A stretch of DNA of 64,000 nucleotides from the NCBI RefSeq assembly GCF_015751785.1, contig NZ_JADOTY010000001.1, forward strand, positions 6,634,001 through 6,698,000, read 5' to 3'. The position numbers and the translations under genes were made by a program. This document shows, one piece after another, positions 43,420-51,882 of the stretch; the stretch's first letter is position 1, and each line of letters begins with the position of its first letter. The DNA comes from Micromonospora vinacea. GTDB taxonomy: Bacteria > Actinomycetota > Actinomycetes > Mycobacteriales > Micromonosporaceae. Under the pieces are notes generated by a model. It did no database searches. It was not told the DNA's origin and saw nothing but the letters and a program-made list of their open reading frames with translations.

Positions 43420-43605
43420 TCAGGCTTGGTGCGCCGCGTTGTACTGCTCGTCGATGACGGGCTCGAGCCAGGTGGTGGGATCAGAGCCGTCGGGATTGGC
43501 CTCCAGCAACGCGAAGTGACTCAGGAAGGTGTCGCCGGTGGCACCGTGCCAGTGCTCTTCACCGGGCGGACAGATGACGGTGTCACCGGCGCGCACCCGC
43601 ACCAC
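43420..43605 (-). pseudogene. C-terminal fragment of a cupin-domain protein
   Basis: RVRAGDTVICPPGEEHWHGATGDTFLSHFALLE followed by WLEPVIDEQY is the second half of a small cupin (metal-binding His pair in HWH), as in carboxymuconolactone decarboxylase-associated cupins. The first half is missing; an in-frame stop precedes the fragment. Confidence 0.6.
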
Positions 43606-43831
43606 CGATCGCCTTCAGCACGTGCTGCAGGCTACCCAGAAAAGGATGCCCTGGTATTACCACCTAGAGCAGGGCATTTATCACCGCCTGCCCGCTGGTG
43701 CTGCCAGGAAAGTGGGCGCAGCAAAGAAGTACCCTGATCGGCCGGAGCGACACCCGGCGCTCCTGAGGGGTACAGCAGTACGCGCCTTGACAGAGACTCG
43801 CAGCGCCGCCACGGCTGTGGTGAGGTGCAGG

Positions 43832-44905
43832 TTGGTCAGCATCACGTCACCGGAGGACACCATCTTCACCGTCAACGCCATCGCCGCGCCTTCCGCCACC
43901 GAACCGCTCGTGCGTACCACGATCGAGCGGCGGGACCTGGGCCCGCACGATGTCCTCATCGAAATCCGCTACGCCGGCATCTGCCACTCCGACATCCACA
44001 CCGTGCGCGGCGACTGGGGCAGCGTTCCCTACCCACTCACCGTCGGCCACGAAATCGTCGGCCGGATCACCGAGGTCGGCGCCGACGTCACCCGCCACGC
44101 CGTCGGCGACCGTGCCGGTGTCGGCTGCATGGTCAACTCGTGTCGCGAGTGCGAGAACTGCCGCACCGGAAACGAGCAGTACTGCCTCAAGGGCAACACC
44201 CAGACGTACGCGAGCGTCGACCGGGACGGCACCGTCACCCAGGGCGGATACTCGACCCACATCGTCGTGAACGAAAACTTCGTGCTGCGGGTGCCGGAAA
44301 GCATCCCGTACGAGGCGGCCGCGCCGATGCTGTGCGCGGGCATCACCACCTACTCTCCGTTGGCGCACTGGAACGCCGGTCCCGGCAAGAAGGTCGCCGT
44401 GGTGGGCCTGGGTGGTCTGGGCCACATGGCCGTCAAGATCGCCGCGGCGATGGGCGCCGAGGTGACCGTGCTGTCGCAGACGCTGGGCAAGAAGGACGAC
44501 GGCCTGCGCTTCGGAGCCGAGCACTACCACGCCACCAAGGACCCGGCGACGTTCGAGGCGCTCAAGAACAGCTTCGACCTGATCATCAACACGGTCAGCG
44601 CACCGATCGACATGGCCAGCTACCTCGGCCTGCTGCGTCTGGACGGCACGCTCGTCAGCGTGGGCGCCCCGCCGCAGCCGCTGCCGGTGCCCGTCTTCGC
44701 GTTGTTCGGCAACCGACGTTCATTCGCCGGCTCCAGCATCGGCAGCATCGCCGAGACGCAGGAGATGCTCGACTTCTGCGCCGAGCGCGGCATCGCCCCC
44801 GAGGTCGAGGTCATCGGCGCCGAGGCAGTCAACGACGCGTACGAGCGGGTGCTCGCCTCGGACGTGCGGTACCGGTTCGTCATCGACATCGACACCCTGC
44901 GCTGA
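43832..44905 (+). CDS. Zinc-dependent NAD(P)-alcohol dehydrogenase (CAD/YahK-like)
   Basis: About 357 residues. Catalytic zinc ligands in YAGICHSDIHTVRG and VGHEIVGR, structural zinc Cys cluster CRECENC...YC, cofactor loop VVGLGGLGHMAVKIA, and a substrate-domain end VNDAYERVLASDVRYRFVID. It reduces aldehydes. Start is unclear: TTG at 43832 has GAGG 6 nt upstream; however, a perfect GGAGG lies 5 nt before an ATC (43862) exactly where homologs begin (I/M-FTVNAIAAP). GTG at 43817/43820 also fits. Terminator follows. Confidence 0.88.
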   Translation: MVSITSPEDTIFTVNAIAAPSATEPLVRTTIERRDLGPHDVLIEIRYAGICHSDIHTVRGDWGSVPYPLTVGHEIVGRITEVGADVTRHAVGDRAGVGCMVNSCRECENCRTGNEQYCLKGNTQTYASVDRDGTVTQGGYSTHIVVNENFVLRVPESIPYEAAAPMLCAGITTYSPLAHWNAGPGKKVAVVGLGGLGHMAVKIAAAMGAEVTVLSQTLGKKDDGLRFGAEHYHATKDPATFEALKNSFDLIINTVSAPIDMASYLGLLRLDGTLVSVGAPPQPLPVPVFALFGNRRSFAGSSIGSIAETQEMLDFCAERGIAPEVEVIGAEAVNDAYERVLASDVRYRFVIDIDTLR

Positions 44906-44911
44906 TCTTCC

Positions 44912-44953
44912 CCGGGTGCCAGGGTCCGTCGAACGGCGGGCCCTGGCACCCGG
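44912..44953 (+). terminator. Terminator after the alcohol dehydrogenase gene
   Basis: A 13-bp perfect inverted repeat (CCGGGTGCCAGGG) with a 16-nt loop, 7 nt after the stop codon. Confidence 0.8.
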
Positions 44954-45124
44954 CCGGGCGGGGGCGACCGGCGGCCGGCGGTGATCCACCTGTGGAAGAA
45001 CGCCTGAACCGGGTTCATCCCGTTCCTCGACTACGGTGACAGCAGCAGCCACGCAAGCAGGCTTGATCCCGATCTGAAACGTCACCAGCGAACTGACTTT
45101 GTCCGGTGGGGTGCCCGGGACGCG

Positions 45125-46339
45125 TCAGCGTGGCGGCGAGGCCTCCTCCAATGGACGTCCGCGGGCTCGGGTCGTGTCAGTGACGGCGACGCCGAGCAGG
45201 ACCGCGACTGCTGCTGCAGCGACCCCGAGGGGCGGTAGGCCGACCATGATCGGCGCCATGGCCGCGAGGACGAGGATCCCGATCGGCCGCGGCCAGGACA
45301 CTCGGGCGAAGGCCACGTACTCGAATACTGAGCGCCCGGCGAGGTAGAGCGCAGGCCCTCCGAGGATGGCCCCGACCCAGGCGGGTTTGGCATCTCCGGA
45401 CGGATCTATGAGGACGAGTTCGGAGCCGGCTGAGCTGGCGAGGATGCCGGACACCATGAGTAGGTGTGCGAACTCGGCCAACCGACCGAGCCGGCCGGGG
45501 TCGGCGGATGCCGCGATGGCCTCGCCCAGGATTTGGCCAGCTCGATAGAAGTAGATCCGCCACAGCAACACCGTGGTGAGGAACGACAAGGTAAGGGCCA
45601 TTGTTCGTTGCGCCACGATCGGACCGCGGAGAAGACTCGATCCGGAGGTCAGGATCGTCTCACCAAGCGCGACAATGACAAGCTGCCAGTAGCGCTCGGC
45701 CAAGTGCTCGCCCGCGACGGCCCACGGGGACACCCGCGAGCGACCCAGCCCCGGTACCGGCCAACCGAGTCTGGCCCCCAGGTAGTCGATCGCCAGGGCC
45801 ACCGTCCACAGCGAATTGCGGGTCACCTCGGGAGCGAAGGCTCCGGCGAGCCACGGTACGGCCGACGCGCCGAACCAGATGAGCGCCAGCATATTGACGC
45901 GGCGCAGATTGTGACCGCGCACGATGCCTACGAAGAAGAGGGTGCGGCCCACCTGAATCGCGACATAGGTGCTCGCGAAGAGCAGGCCAGTCTCGGCGAG
46001 AGCCCCCGAGATCGCGACCGCCAGGAGCAGGCTCCCGTACATTGTCGCAACGACAACGAACTGGATCGGCGGCTGGAATGGATCGAATCTGCTGGTCACC
46101 CATGCCGTCTGGGTCCAGATCCACCAGAGGGCCAAAAGCAGCAGCAGAGTCTCGCCGTTCTCCGCAAGGGATGTGGTCAACCGCTCCGCGACGTGACCCC
46201 TGGTGTAGTCCAACACCAACTCGTGCACGATCCGGGTGAGCGCGAAGACGTAGACGAGATCGAAGAACAGTTCCAGGAAGGTCGGCCGCTGCGGACTCTC
46301 ACGCCTGCGCAGCAGATTGGCCACTCTGTTCCTCGCCAC
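45125..46339 (-). CDS. LtrA (low temperature requirement A) family membrane protein
   Basis: 404 residues with about 12 TM helices. Signature SPQRPTFLELFFDLVYVFALTRIVHEL near the start and RYWQLVIVALGETILTSGS in the middle are characteristic of LtrA. The biochemical role of the family is not established. GTG start. Divergent from the LysR gene; ends about 220 nt from the alcohol dehydrogenase gene. Confidence 0.9.
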   Translation of the reverse strand: MARNRVANLLRRRESPQRPTFLELFFDLVYVFALTRIVHELVLDYTRGHVAERLTTSLAENGETLLLLLALWWIWTQTAWVTSRFDPFQPPIQFVVVATMYGSLLLAVAISGALAETGLLFASTYVAIQVGRTLFFVGIVRGHNLRRVNMLALIWFGASAVPWLAGAFAPEVTRNSLWTVALAIDYLGARLGWPVPGLGRSRVSPWAVAGEHLAERYWQLVIVALGETILTSGSSLLRGPIVAQRTMALTLSFLTTVLLWRIYFYRAGQILGEAIAASADPGRLGRLAEFAHLLMVSGILASSAGSELVLIDPSGDAKPAWVGAILGGPALYLAGRSVFEYVAFARVSWPRPIGILVLAAMAPIMVGLPPLGVAAAAVAVLLGVAVTDTTRARGRPLEEASPPR

Positions 46340-46440
46340 CCGGCCCGCCCGCTTCGTCGGCTTTGTTACTGAAGCAGTCGTACCACGTCGCCGCGCCGCC
46401 CACGGACAAGACGCACCCCCGATGACTGAACAGCCTGGCG

Positions 46441-46458
46441 GACGGCACCCGTGCCGTC
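46441..46458. promoter_or_regulatory. Inverted repeat upstream of the LysR gene
   Basis: GACGGCAC-CC-GTGCCGTC, an 8-bp palindrome about 120 nt before the LysR start in the divergent region. Candidate operator only; LysR sites usually show T-N11-A, which is not tested here. Confidence 0.3.
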
Positions 46459-46563
46459 GTGCTGGGCACCATCCGCGCCAGGATTGTCGGCACCGAGCGC
46501 AGGAGCCAGGAGGGGAACAATCCCGCTCAGGCCTCCTGCCGCCGCTTCCATGCGTTCCAGGTA

Positions 46564-46569
46564 TAGGTT
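46564..46569 (+). promoter_or_regulatory. -10 box of a leaderless promoter (TAGGTT-N6-ATG)
   Basis: TATAGGTT, giving TAGGTT as TANNNT, ends 6 nt before the LysR ATG. No ribosome site is present. Confidence 0.4.
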
Positions 46570-46575
46570 CGGTGG

Positions 46576-47448
46576 ATGGATGTGGTCGCCGCCTGCCGGG
46601 CTTTCGTCGCCGTCAGCGGTCACGGCAGTTTCACCTCCGGCGCCGCCGCGGCGGGCATCCCCCAGTCGGTCGCCAGTCGCCGGATCGCCGGGCTGGAGGA
46701 ACACTTCGGGGCGCGGCTGTTCGACCGGTCGTCCCGCGCGGTCCGGTTGACGCCGTTCGGGCAGGACATGCTGCCCACGGCCCGTCGCCTGGTCGATCTC
46801 GCCGACGCGATGGCCGACGACGCCGAGCGGGCCCGGCTGCGCCCGCTACGGGTCGCCGTACCCGAAATCTGCCCGCCGCACCGCCTCGCCGCCCTGGTGG
46901 TCGCGAGCCGACGTCATCGGCTCGATCTGGAGGTACGGCCGGCCGGCCCGCAGGAACGCGCCCGGCTCTGCCAGACCCTGGAGGTCGGCGCGGGGCTCGT
47001 AGCGGTTACGGAGGCGGCGGCTTCCTGGCGGGTTCCGCTCGGGCTGGCCGCCCGGACCCCCTTCCCGGCGTCGACTGTGTTCCTGGAGACGCTGCGCAGC
47101 GGCCGAGCCCGCACACAGGCACGACGGCGGATCCTCATCCAGCCCGAGGACGACGTCGCCCAGCTGCGGGACCCACTGACCCGTGCCGGCCAGTCGGCCG
47201 GACTGGCGCCGGCCCAGGTCACCGTCGCGCCGTCCCTCGTCGACGCCGCAGCGACGGCGCTGAGCTCACCCGACCTGCTGCTCTGCTCCCGTCAGCAGGC
47301 CGAGGACTTCGGGCTGCACTGGTGTCCCCTCGCCGGCCCTCCACTCGTACGGGGCTACGACATCGCCGCCGGCCTCCGTGAGGACCTCGAACAGCTGAGA
47401 ACAGTCCTGCACGCGGACCTGGCGCAATGCCTGGGCGCGGCGACATGA
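46576..47448 (+). CDS. LysR-family regulator, BlaA/AmpR-like
   Basis: 290 residues. N-terminal winged HTH (VAACRAFVAVSGHGSFTSGAAAAGIPQSVASRRIAGLEEHF...GARLFDRSSRAVRLT) and a C-terminal effector domain. It is coupled by ATGA to a gene for a penicillin-recognising protein with SxxK, SDG and KTG, and a class A beta-lactamase lies 2 kb downstream. In Streptomyces cacaoi a LysR protein (BlaA) and a penicillin-recognising protein (BlaB) activate the beta-lactamase gene blaL; I infer the same role. Confidence 0.85.
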   Translation: MDVVAACRAFVAVSGHGSFTSGAAAAGIPQSVASRRIAGLEEHFGARLFDRSSRAVRLTPFGQDMLPTARRLVDLADAMADDAERARLRPLRVAVPEICPPHRLAALVVASRRHRLDLEVRPAGPQERARLCQTLEVGAGLVAVTEAAASWRVPLGLAARTPFPASTVFLETLRSGRARTQARRRILIQPEDDVAQLRDPLTRAGQSAGLAPAQVTVAPSLVDAAATALSSPDLLLCSRQQAEDFGLHWCPLAGPPLVRGYDIAAGLREDLEQLRTVLHADLAQCLGAAT

Positions 47449-48365
47449 GCGCCAGCGCCGTCGTCCGCAACGCGCGCGAACTGCTCGACGAGGCGGGGCT
47501 GCACGGCGCTTTCCTGGTCCGCCACCTCGACACCGGCGAGGAGATCGGCTTCGACGTGGACACCCCGTATCCGGCGGCGTCGCTGGTGAAGGTGCCGCTG
47601 GCGGTCGCCGTGCTCGAACGGGTCGCGCGCGGGGAACTCGACCCGGCGACGCCGGTCGATATCGCGCCCGGTCGGATCACCACACCGGGCCCGACCGGGC
47701 TGAGCCGCTTCCGCCATCCGGCGCGGATCGCCGTGGACGACCTGCTCTACCTGAGCACCGCCATCAGCGACGGGGTCGCCGCCGACGCCCTGTTCGACCT
47801 CACCCCGCCGGCCACGGTCACAGCCGAACTGCGCCGACTGCGCATCAACGGCATCGCCGTGCGGCACCGGGTCGGTGACCTCGCCGACACTCCGGCGGAA
47901 CGTCTCGGCCCCGACGAGGTGCACCTGGCTCACTCCCTCGCCATCGGCGCGGCGACCTCCGGGCAGGGGCACCCGGTCGCCCAACTCGACATCACCCGCG
48001 CCAACGCCGGGTCGGCGCGGGCCTTCGTCGACCTGTTGCAGGCCCTCTGGCGGCCGTCGGCGATCCAGGAGACCGCTGCCGCGCGGGTACGTGCCCTGAT
48101 GGGCGACAACCTGCATCGGCAGCGGCTCGCGCCCGACTTCACCTCCGACGCCTCCCGCTGGTCGTCGAAGACCGGCACGCTGTTGCACCTGCGCCACGAG
48201 GTGGGGGTGGTGGAGCACGCCGACGGGCAGTCGTACGCGGTCGCCGCGCTCACCGCCTCCCGGGTGCCCGCCGTCGCGCAGCCTGGCAGTGAGGCGACGA
48301 TGGCACAGGTCGCCCGCGCCCTGCACGACCACCTACGGACGGGAACCCCGCCCTGGTGGGGCTAG
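47445..48365 (+). CDS. BlaB-like penicillin-recognising serine protein (class A beta-lactamase fold, regulatory)
   Basis: 306 residues, no signal peptide, so cytoplasmic. The beta-lactamase elements are SLVK (SxxK), SDG in STAISDGVAAD where true lactamases have SDN, and SKTGT (KTG). The omega-loop Glu166 region is not recognisable. This matches BlaB of S. cacaoi, described as a penicillin-recognising activator rather than a lactamase. Start overlaps the LysR stop (ATGA). Proposed as the beta-lactam sensor working with the LysR protein. Confidence 0.8.
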   Translation: MSASAVVRNARELLDEAGLHGAFLVRHLDTGEEIGFDVDTPYPAASLVKVPLAVAVLERVARGELDPATPVDIAPGRITTPGPTGLSRFRHPARIAVDDLLYLSTAISDGVAADALFDLTPPATVTAELRRLRINGIAVRHRVGDLADTPAERLGPDEVHLAHSLAIGAATSGQGHPVAQLDITRANAGSARAFVDLLQALWRPSAIQETAAARVRALMGDNLHRQRLAPDFTSDASRWSSKTGTLLHLRHEVGVVEHADGQSYAVAALTASRVPAVAQPGSEATMAQVARALHDHLRTGTPPWWG

Positions 48366-49331
48366 TCAGCGGGTGGCCCGGGCCCGCCGCTCGCGCAGCC
48401 AGACCAGCGCCACCATGGCGATGTTGACGGCGCCGAGGATCAAGAGGGACGCGTCGCCGGTGTCGGTGGACCGGTCGATCGCGTAGGGCTCGCCGTCGGC
48501 CATCACCGTGTTGATGATCCCGAACAGGACGTTGTTGGCGACGTGGAAGGCGACCGGCGCCTCGATGCCGCGGCTGATGATGGCCATCAGGCCGGTGCAG
48601 AGGCCGATAAAGGTGAAGTAGCCGAACAGCCAGGGGTCGGTCGACCCGTGAAGCATGGCGAAGCCCAGGCTGGAGACGACGAGCCCGACTGCCAGAGCCG
48701 GCCGGACCGCACGCACCCAGGACGCGGCGGCGGGCAGCACGGCGCTTCGCCACAGCAGTTCCTCGCCTGCGGACTGTAGCGGCGTACTCAGTACGGTGAC
48801 CACCAGCAGGCCGATCGTCGTGCCGCTGACACCGAAGCCGACCCAAGGCGTCGAGTCGGGTGCGACCAGCGCGACGACGCCGATCCCCGCGCCGACGAGC
48901 AACGCGGCTGCCATCAGGTAGTACGTCAGGCGGCGTGCGTCGAAGGCCCGGGGTGAGCTGATCAGGCTGCGCCACGGCACCTTGGCGATCCGCGCCAGGA
49001 GCAGGACCGCCACGACCCCCGTCGTGCCGATGCTGATGTTGATGGCCAGGGACTTCAACGGTGTCATCGTGGGCGACATCGGGTTGTCACTGCCCTCGAT
49101 GACGCCCACGACCTGGTAGAGCACCACCTGGAGAGCCAGCATCACCAGCGACGGCACAAGGATGACCACGAGCGGCTTCCACCAGCTCATGCGCAGGTGG
49201 GCGCCGAAGGGTCGGGTGCTGTCGACGGCCGACCGGGAATGCTCCGGCGTCACCGGGCGCGAGCTTCCTGCCGGAGAGGTGCTCGGACGACTCGTCGTCT
49301 CCCAGGGGTCGTGGGATCTTGGGGTGTTCAT
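48366..49331 (-). CDS. CPBP-family intramembrane glutamic protease (Abi/CAAX type)
   Basis: 321 residues, about eight TM helices after a polar N-terminal tail. The three family motifs are present: GEELLWR (EExxxR), FAMLHG (FxxxH) and FHVANN (HxxxN). Such proteases process membrane proteins or protect from bacteriocins. ATG with AAAGGA upstream. Stops back to back with the BlaB-like gene, sharing no spacer. Confidence 0.9.
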   Translation of the reverse strand: MNTPRSHDPWETTSRPSTSPAGSSRPVTPEHSRSAVDSTRPFGAHLRMSWWKPLVVILVPSLVMLALQVVLYQVVGVIEGSDNPMSPTMTPLKSLAINISIGTTGVVAVLLLARIAKVPWRSLISSPRAFDARRLTYYLMAAALLVGAGIGVVALVAPDSTPWVGFGVSGTTIGLLVVTVLSTPLQSAGEELLWRSAVLPAAASWVRAVRPALAVGLVVSSLGFAMLHGSTDPWLFGYFTFIGLCTGLMAIISRGIEAPVAFHVANNVLFGIINTVMADGEPYAIDRSTDTGDASLLILGAVNIAMVALVWLRERRARATR

Positions 49332-49536
49332 GAGGTTCCTTTCGGGTGGCGTGACATTCCCATTGCAGCGCTCATCACGGTCGGGTTCCTCGGGGTCGTC
49401 GGGCCGGAAGGTGCAGGGCGGCAGCGGCCCGCCAACCGGCGTCCCACGCCCCCGTCGGGTCCTTCACCGCTGCCGCCCCGCAGTGTCCGGAACGTCCGTG
49501 CGGGCGCTCGGCGACGAGTGGGTGCCGGTCATCCGG

Positions 49537-50436
49537 TCACCAGCCGGCCATCACCACCTTCGCCGCCTCGGCGATGAGGGCGTTGTCATAGCTGGCGTCC
49601 TTCTCGTCGCGGCTGGACAGCACCGCAAGGACGATCGGCGCCCGGTCCGGCGGCCAGATCACCGCGATGTCGTTGCGGGTGCCGTACCCACCAGCGCCGG
49701 TCTTGTCCCCGACGACCCAGCCGTCCGGAACACCGGCGCGGATCAGCTCGCCGCCGGTGGTGTTGCCCCGCAGCCAACCGTTGAGGGTGTCGCGGTCCGC
49801 CGGGTCGAGGGCGTCGCCGACGGCGTACGCCCGCAGATCCTCGGCCAGCGCCCGCGGCGTGCTGGTGTCCCGCCGGTCACCGGGCCGCGCCTCGTTGAGT
49901 TCGGTCTCGTAACGCGCCGGATCGGTGACCTTGTCGCCAACCTCCCGCAGCTCCTTCTCGAACTTCTGCGGTCCGCCGAGGTGGCGCAACAGCAGGTTGC
50001 CGGCGGTGTTGTCGCTGTACCGCACGGCGGCGTCGGCGATGGCGCGCAGCGTCATGCCCGTGGCGACGTGCTGCTCAGTGATCGGCGAGTAGGTCACCAG
50101 GTCGTCCGCCGAGTACCGCACCACCCGGTCCAGCTCGGCGTCGGTGGTCTCGTCGAGGACCTCGGCGGCGGCCAACGCCTTGAACGTCGAGGCGTACGCG
50201 AACCGTTCGTCGGCCCGGTACTGCACGGTCCGGCCGGTGCCGGTGTCGATGGCGTAGACCCCCAACCGTGCGTCGAACATCCCCTCCAGTCGCCGGAACT
50301 CGTGGTCTCGGTCGGCGGCGGAGGCGGCCGTTGCCACGGGGTCGGGCGTCGGTTGCCGGGCGGCATCAGCGGGGCCGCACGCGGCCAGGGACACCGCCGC
50401 CACCGCGGCCACCAGACGGTGTGTCGCAACGCTCAT
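49537..50436 (-). CDS. Class A beta-lactamase, lipoprotein
   Basis: 299 residues. Lipoprotein signal with lipobox SLAAC, then all class A motifs: S70-x-x-K in ASTFKAL, SDN in RYSDNTAGN, E166 in ETELNEA, and KTG in GDKTGAGGYG. It hydrolyses beta-lactams at the outer face of the membrane. I chose the second of two adjacent ATGs (5 nt after AAGGAG). Complete and apparently functional. Likely controlled by the LysR/BlaB-like pair on the other strand. Confidence 0.95.
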   Translation of the reverse strand: MSVATHRLVAAVAAVSLAACGPADAARQPTPDPVATAASAADRDHEFRRLEGMFDARLGVYAIDTGTGRTVQYRADERFAYASTFKALAAAEVLDETTDAELDRVVRYSADDLVTYSPITEQHVATGMTLRAIADAAVRYSDNTAGNLLLRHLGGPQKFEKELREVGDKVTDPARYETELNEARPGDRRDTSTPRALAEDLRAYAVGDALDPADRDTLNGWLRGNTTGGELIRAGVPDGWVVGDKTGAGGYGTRNDIAVIWPPDRAPIVLAVLSSRDEKDASYDNALIAEAAKVVMAGW

Positions 50437-50899
50437 CATCGCTCCTTGGTCACTGCGTCGGTCCAGCGCGGGCGGCGCTGGTCGGACAGGACTCGACCCT
50501 GACAGGGATCCGCCATGTGGTCGAAGACGGAACTGGCGGTGTTCATGCTGATCTGGCATCACCGGCGCCGATCAAAGGACATCGCCCGAGCGAATCCGAC
50601 GAGGCGTTTGACGAGGAGGGGGCTCCTTTCATCGCGCTTCCACACGTACGCCCGAGGCGTCCTCGGTGTGACCGGCCGCATGGCCTACCCCTCGGTCGGC
50701 TGTTCACGGCTGCGTCTTCGCGCCCGGCTCGGTGCCTCCATGCCACCAGCCGCCGTGGCCGTCCGGCAGTGGCGCCACGTCACTCCGACGTATGACGTGG
50801 CGTCACTGGTCGCCCACCGGTCGGTGCGGACTGCGGCTTGATTAGTCACTCTGTGTAGTCACAACGTGCAGGCCGCTGAGTGAGCCGCCGACGGGTGGC
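50437..50899. other. Intergenic region between divergent beta-lactamase and ABC exporter genes
   Basis: About 460 nt with no convincing gene. It should hold the beta-lactamase promoter (left end). Near its right end two direct repeats TAGTCAC (50843-50849 and 50856-50862, period 13) look like a regulator-binding site. Confidence 0.45.
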
Positions 50900-50921
50900 C
50901 AGTGGTACCCGGGTACCACTG
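50900..50921. promoter_or_regulatory. Perfect 22-bp palindrome upstream of the ABC/two-component operon
   Basis: Each 11-nt arm reads CAGTGGTACCC, with no spacer. A further half-site GGTACCAC lies about 25 nt downstream, between the palindrome and the exporter start. Strong operator candidate for the exporter and two-component operon. Confidence 0.7.
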
Positions 50922-50972
50922 TCGGCCGGGAAGTGTCGACTGCGGTACCACGATCCTGACCCTGCGCGCATC

Positions 50973-50978
50973 TAGCGT
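50973..50978 (+). promoter_or_regulatory. -10 box of a leaderless promoter (TAGCGT-N7-ATG)
   Basis: TCTAGCGT ends 7 nt before the ATPase ATG. The same TCTAGCGT occurs before the molybdopterin oxidoreductase gene. Confidence 0.5.
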
Positions 50979-50985
50979 TGCTCGC

Positions 50986-51882
50986 ATGATTGAGGTACGC
51001 GAAGTAACCAAGCGATACGGTGCGAAGACGGTCGTCGACCGCCTGTCGTTCACCGCGAAGCCCGGACAGGTCACTGGCTTCCTCGGCCCCAACGGCGCCG
51101 GCAAATCGACGACCATGCGGATGATCGTCGGCCTCGACGCGCCGAGTTCCGGCGACGTGCTGGTCAACGGCAAGCCGTACGCGTCGTCGCAGGCACCGCT
51201 GCGCGAGATCGGCGCGCTGCTCGAGGCGAAGGCCATGCACCCCGGCCGCACGGCGGTCAGCCACCTCCTCGCCATGGCTCGCACGCACGGAATCCCGCGC
51301 TCCCGCGTCGACGAGGTGCTCGACATGGTCGGCCTCTCGGCCGTCGCGCACAAGCGGGTCGGCGCGTTCTCCCTCGGCATGGGCCAGCGGCTCGGCATCG
51401 CCGCCGCGCTGCTCGGTGACCCGGCCGTGGTGATGCTCGACGAGCCGGTCAACGGACTCGACCCCGAGGGGGTCCTCTGGGTGCGCAACCTGCTCACCGG
51501 CCTGGCCGCCGAGGGCCGCACCGTGATGTTGTCCTCACACCTGATGAGCGAGGTCTCGCTGATCGCGGACCACCTGGTCATCATCGGCCGGGGCAGGCTG
51601 CTGGCCGACAGCACCGTGGCCGACTTCGTGACCGCCGAGGGCGTCCGGGTCGTCACTCCCGCCCCCGACGCGCTGCGCACGACGATTGCCGGCCCGGGCA
51701 TCACGGTCACCTCGACCGGCGCCGAGGAACTGCTCGTCGCCGGCACCTCCGCCCGCAAGATCGGCCTGGCCGCGGCCGCTCGCGGCATCCCGCTGTTCGA
51801 GCTCACCCCGCAGAACGCCTCGCTGGAAGAGGCGTTCATGGACCTGACCCGCGACGCTGTCGAATACGAGGCCTCCCGATGA
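50986..51882 (+). CDS. ABC transporter ATPase
   Basis: 298 residues. Walker A GPNGAGKS, signature FSLGMGQRLGI, Walker B VVMLDEPVNGLDP, switch His SSHLM. The phrase LLEAKAMHPGRTAVSHL and the overall form resemble BcrA-type exporters. First gene of a four-gene plus-strand unit with permease, sensor kinase and response regulator, a layout typical of antibiotic-efflux systems. Confidence 0.92.
   Translation: MIEVREVTKRYGAKTVVDRLSFTAKPGQVTGFLGPNGAGKSTTMRMIVGLDAPSSGDVLVNGKPYASSQAPLREIGALLEAKAMHPGRTAVSHLLAMARTHGIPRSRVDEVLDMVGLSAVAHKRVGAFSLGMGQRLGIAAALLGDPAVVMLDEPVNGLDPEGVLWVRNLLTGLAAEGRTVMLSSHLMSEVSLIADHLVIIGRGRLLADSTVADFVTAEGVRVVTPAPDALRTTIAGPGITVTSTGAEELLVAGTSARKIGLAAAARGIPLFELTPQNASLEEAFMDLTRDAVEYEASR

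Noticed and set aside
47445..48365. A second beta-lactamase
   Set aside because: It lacks a signal peptide, has SDG in place of SDN and no recognisable omega-loop Glu; it fits BlaB-type regulators better.
50515..50841. A plus-strand frame of 108 codons between the beta-lactamase and ABC genes
   Set aside because: No ribosome site, Arg-rich composition and no recognisable motif; treated as non-coding.
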